A DNA stretch of 64,000 nucleotides, from the NCBI GenBank assembly GCA_019359155.1, contig JAHHHV010000071.1:1-64000 (forward strand), read 5' to 3'. The DNA is from Pegethrix bostrychoides GSE-TBD4-15B (GTDB lineage Bacteria; Cyanobacteriota; Cyanobacteriia; Elainellales; Elainellaceae). Below the pieces are notes generated by a model. It was not told the origin of the DNA. It was given only the letters and a program-made list of their open reading frames with translations, and ran no database searches. The position numbers and the translations under genes were made by a program. Numbering within the stretch: the stretch's first letter is position 1; each line of letters opens with the position of its first letter. Below are positions 62,266 through 64,000 of this stretch, one piece after another.

Positions 62266-62691
62266 CACAGCTCCTTAGCACACACCACACCACATAACAG
62301 GCGATATCATAGCAAGAATTGCTTTTCGTACGATATATTCCCTCTCCAGAATCTGCAAATAGGCCTGAGCTGATTCGTCGATTGGAACGGATTAATCTTA
62401 CTCAGTATTTATAGAGATAGACCGTATTTTTTAACAGTCTCCGCACCAAAATACCAGGTTGTTTTGGATTCTACCGAATTCCTTCCAGAAATCCTAGATT
62501 TATTTGGCGAAATCAAACGCTAGCAGCTCAGGTCGCTGCACCCTCAGTCTCTCCCACCTCCAGATGGAACTCCAGTAGACCCCTAGCTACCTCACTTCAC
62601 GTTCAGGCTCAGCAATTCCAGAAATTTATCTACAAATTTGCCCAGAAATTTATCCAGAATCTTTCATAAGAGCCGTGTTCCACCGAAATTC
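62266..62691. other. 426-bp divergent spacer between murC and nadD
   Basis: Region between murC (minus) and nadD (plus). A short direct repeat CCAGAAATTTATC occurs at 62618-62630 and 62642-62654, close to the nadD start. Otherwise AT-rich, with no gene or clear hairpin found. Confidence 0.5.
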
Positions 62692-63369
62692 ATGGAATGC
62701 AAAAATTATGAAGTGCCAAAAATTGGGATTTTCGGCGGCACCTTCAATCCAGTCCACCTGGGACATTTACAGATTGCCGCAGCTGCTCTGGCCCAATTTC
62801 AGCTCCAGCAGGTACTCTGGTTCCCGATTCAAAATCCGGCTCACAAGTTGCAGCCAGCAAATTCTGCCTCGTTTGAGCAGCGGGTCGAAATGCTCCGGCT
62901 GGCGCTGGCCGATCAGGATGGGCTGGCTCATGCCGTCTCTTGCGCCCCCTCACGCGCCCCTTCTTACGCGATTGACATGTTTCAGTCCGTAGAAGCGCTG
63001 TATCCTCAGAGCCAGAGGTATTGGATTATCGGCCAAGATGCTCTGCTTAGCCTGCCGCGCTGGAAGGGGCGGCAACAGATAGCCGCAGGCTGCTGCTGGC
63101 TAGTCGCGCCCCGATCTGAGGTGATTCGCTCTCAGGCTAATCATCAGGCTAATCATCAGGCTCAGGCCGCAGCTATCTGTCAGCAAGTTGAGCAAGCCAT
63201 GCTAAAACAGGCCCTTCCAATCCGATGGCAGCTGATTCAAATGCCGCCGGTTCTGATTTCCTCTAGCTTGATCCGGCAGCGTCGTCAGCAGGCGTGTTCC
63301 ATCGGAGCGCTAGTGCCTGCTGCTGTTGAGCGTTATATTCTGGCTCATCAGCTCTACCCAGCTGATTGA
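62692..63369 (+). CDS. nadD: Nicotinate-nucleotide adenylyltransferase
   Basis: 225-residue nucleotidyltransferase making nicotinate adenine dinucleotide. The HxGH signature lies in FGGTFNPVHLGHLQIA near residues 12-27, and the family ISSSLIRQR block is close to the C-terminus. ATG at 62692 is used; a GTG at 62713 (VPKIGIFGG) would fit the typical family start more tightly. A 12-bp duplication (63133-63156) encodes QANHQANHQ. Last gene before gap2. Confidence 0.92.
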   Translation: MECKNYEVPKIGIFGGTFNPVHLGHLQIAAAALAQFQLQQVLWFPIQNPAHKLQPANSASFEQRVEMLRLALADQDGLAHAVSCAPSRAPSYAIDMFQSVEALYPQSQRYWIIGQDALLSLPRWKGRQQIAAGCCWLVAPRSEVIRSQANHQANHQAQAAAICQQVEQAMLKQALPIRWQLIQMPPVLISSSLIRQRRQQACSIGALVPAAVERYILAHQLYPAD

Positions 63370-63498
63370 GGAGCACGCGCTACATGTTTTGATTGTTTTG
63401 ATCCCCAAGCTGCAAACTAGGGCTTGAGAGGCATACCCTTAGGCGGTATGATGCAGAGTATTACTACCTATTTAGTATTACAACAGAGGCGAGACGCA

Positions 63499-64000
63499 GT
63501 GATTAGAGTCGCGATCAACGGGTTTGGACGCATCGGGCGTAACTTTTTAAGATGCTGGGCCACGAGAGAGAACAGTCAGTTTGAAGTGGTGGCGATCAAC
63601 GACACTTCTGATCCCAAAACCAACGCTCACCTTTTGAGCTATGACTCGATGTTGGGCAAGTTTGGCATCCCAGTCAGCGCCGACGACAACACGCTGACGG
63701 TCAACGGCAAAACAATTAAATGCACCTCAGATCGCAATCCACTCAACCTGCCCTGGAAAGCCTGGGACATCGACCTGATTATCGAGTCAACCGGCGTGTT
63801 TGTCTCTAAAGAGGGCGCTTCCAAGCATATCGAGGCAGGTGCTAAGAAGGTGTTGATTACGGCTCCTGGCAAGGGCGAGGACGGGACGTTTGTAGTCGGC
63901 GTGAATGAAGCTAATTATCGCCATGATCAGCATCACATTATCAGCAACGCCAGCTGTACTACCAACTGTCTGGCACCCATTGCTAAAGTCATTAACGACA
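63499..64000 (+). CDS. gap2: Glyceraldehyde-3-phosphate dehydrogenase, Gap2 type (partial, cut by window end)
   Basis: First 167 residues of the enzyme. [18 protein letters not shown] is the NAD(P)-binding loop and [12 protein letters not shown] contains the catalytic Cys. The segments [23 protein letters not shown] and [21 protein letters not shown] match Gap2, the anabolic form used in the Calvin cycle with NADPH or NADH. The start is GTG at 63499. The 3' end lies outside the window. Confidence 0.94.
   Translation, partial: MIRVAINGFGRIGRNFLRCWATRENSQFEVVAINDTSDPKTNAHLLSYDSMLGKFGIPVSADDNTLTVNGKTIKCTSDRNPLNLPWKAWDIDLIIESTGVFVSKEGASKHIEAGAKKVLITAPGKGEDGTFVVGVNEANYRHDQHHIISNASCTTNCLAPIAKVIND

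Noticed and set aside
1-64000. tRNA or rRNA genes
   Set aside because: No T-arm (GGTTCGAATCC-like) or cloverleaf was found by eye in the spacers on either strand.

Overview
The window is a stretch of cyanobacterial chromosome with a moderately high GC content by eye. The taxonomic call rests on gene content: petL (cytochrome b6f subunit), ycf46/ycf35, the rbp-rpsU pair, a gap2-type GAPDH, the cyanobacterial pilus-taxis genes pilG/H/I/J with hmpF, CcsA of the thylakoid cytochrome c maturation system, and cyanobacterial families such as DUF3326, DUF2854, DUF1400, KGK and lumenal pentapeptide proteins. A filamentous, gliding type is a reasonable guess from hmpF, but the sequence does not prove it. 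I found no rRNA, tRNA, CRISPR array, intact insertion sequence or prophage.

Layout. 0.1-6.5 kb: CPBP protease, DUF3326 protein, ferredoxin with two small proteins, DUF2854, DUF924, an orphan ABC-2 permease, a CobE-like cobalamin protein and the tiny petL gene. 6.5-16.4 kb: a B12-binding radical SAM enzyme, then a pilus phototaxis/motility locus (pilG, pilH, pilI, pilJ on the minus strand, hmpF divergent on the plus strand). 16.4-28.1 kb: tilS, KGK protein, ccsA, DUF3352, mannose-1-phosphate guanylyltransferase, an LCP-family cell-wall ligase, a pentapeptide protein, an SGNH hydrolase, an AI-2E-family permease and aroB. 28.5-33.6 kb: two large adjacent reading frames that look like one ~1,670-residue protein split at a run of ten A residues. 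It has a coiled coil, a very long acidic disordered region and an Hsp70/actin-like ATPase fold with a degenerate second phosphate loop. 33.6-39.1 kb: ispG, rbp-rpsU, a pentapeptide protein, HAD hydrolase, NDH-2, and relics of an antitoxin and of a NACHT/HEAT protein. 39.1-46.9 kb: membrane protein, ycf35-ycf46 with an upstream ribbon-helix-helix/Cys protein, a GT4 glycosyltransferase, and deoC-recO-MFS. 47-64 kb: DUF1400, PPC-domain protein, a solute-binding lipoprotein, a cation/proton antiporter, an isolated gvpG beside queA, a two-domain peptidoglycan amidase, dnaG, a Tyr-Pro-Gly repeat membrane protein, a second lumenal pentapeptide protein, yraN, murC-murB-ebfC, nadD and the first part of gap2.

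How it fits together. Most genes are housekeeping: cell wall (murB, murC, LCP, amidase, GDP-mannose synthesis), tRNA modification (tilS, queA), replication and repair (dnaG, recO), isoprenoid and shikimate pathways (ispG, aroB), and electron transport (petL, ccsA, ferredoxin, NDH-2). The main coherent system is the pilus taxis locus, which here has no CheA-type kinase next to it. The least ordinary items are the split Hsp70-like giant protein, an 18-bp perfect inverted repeat that includes the pilG stop codon, the isolated gvpG, and a striking number of short (10-18 bp) tandem duplications in the spacers between genes.
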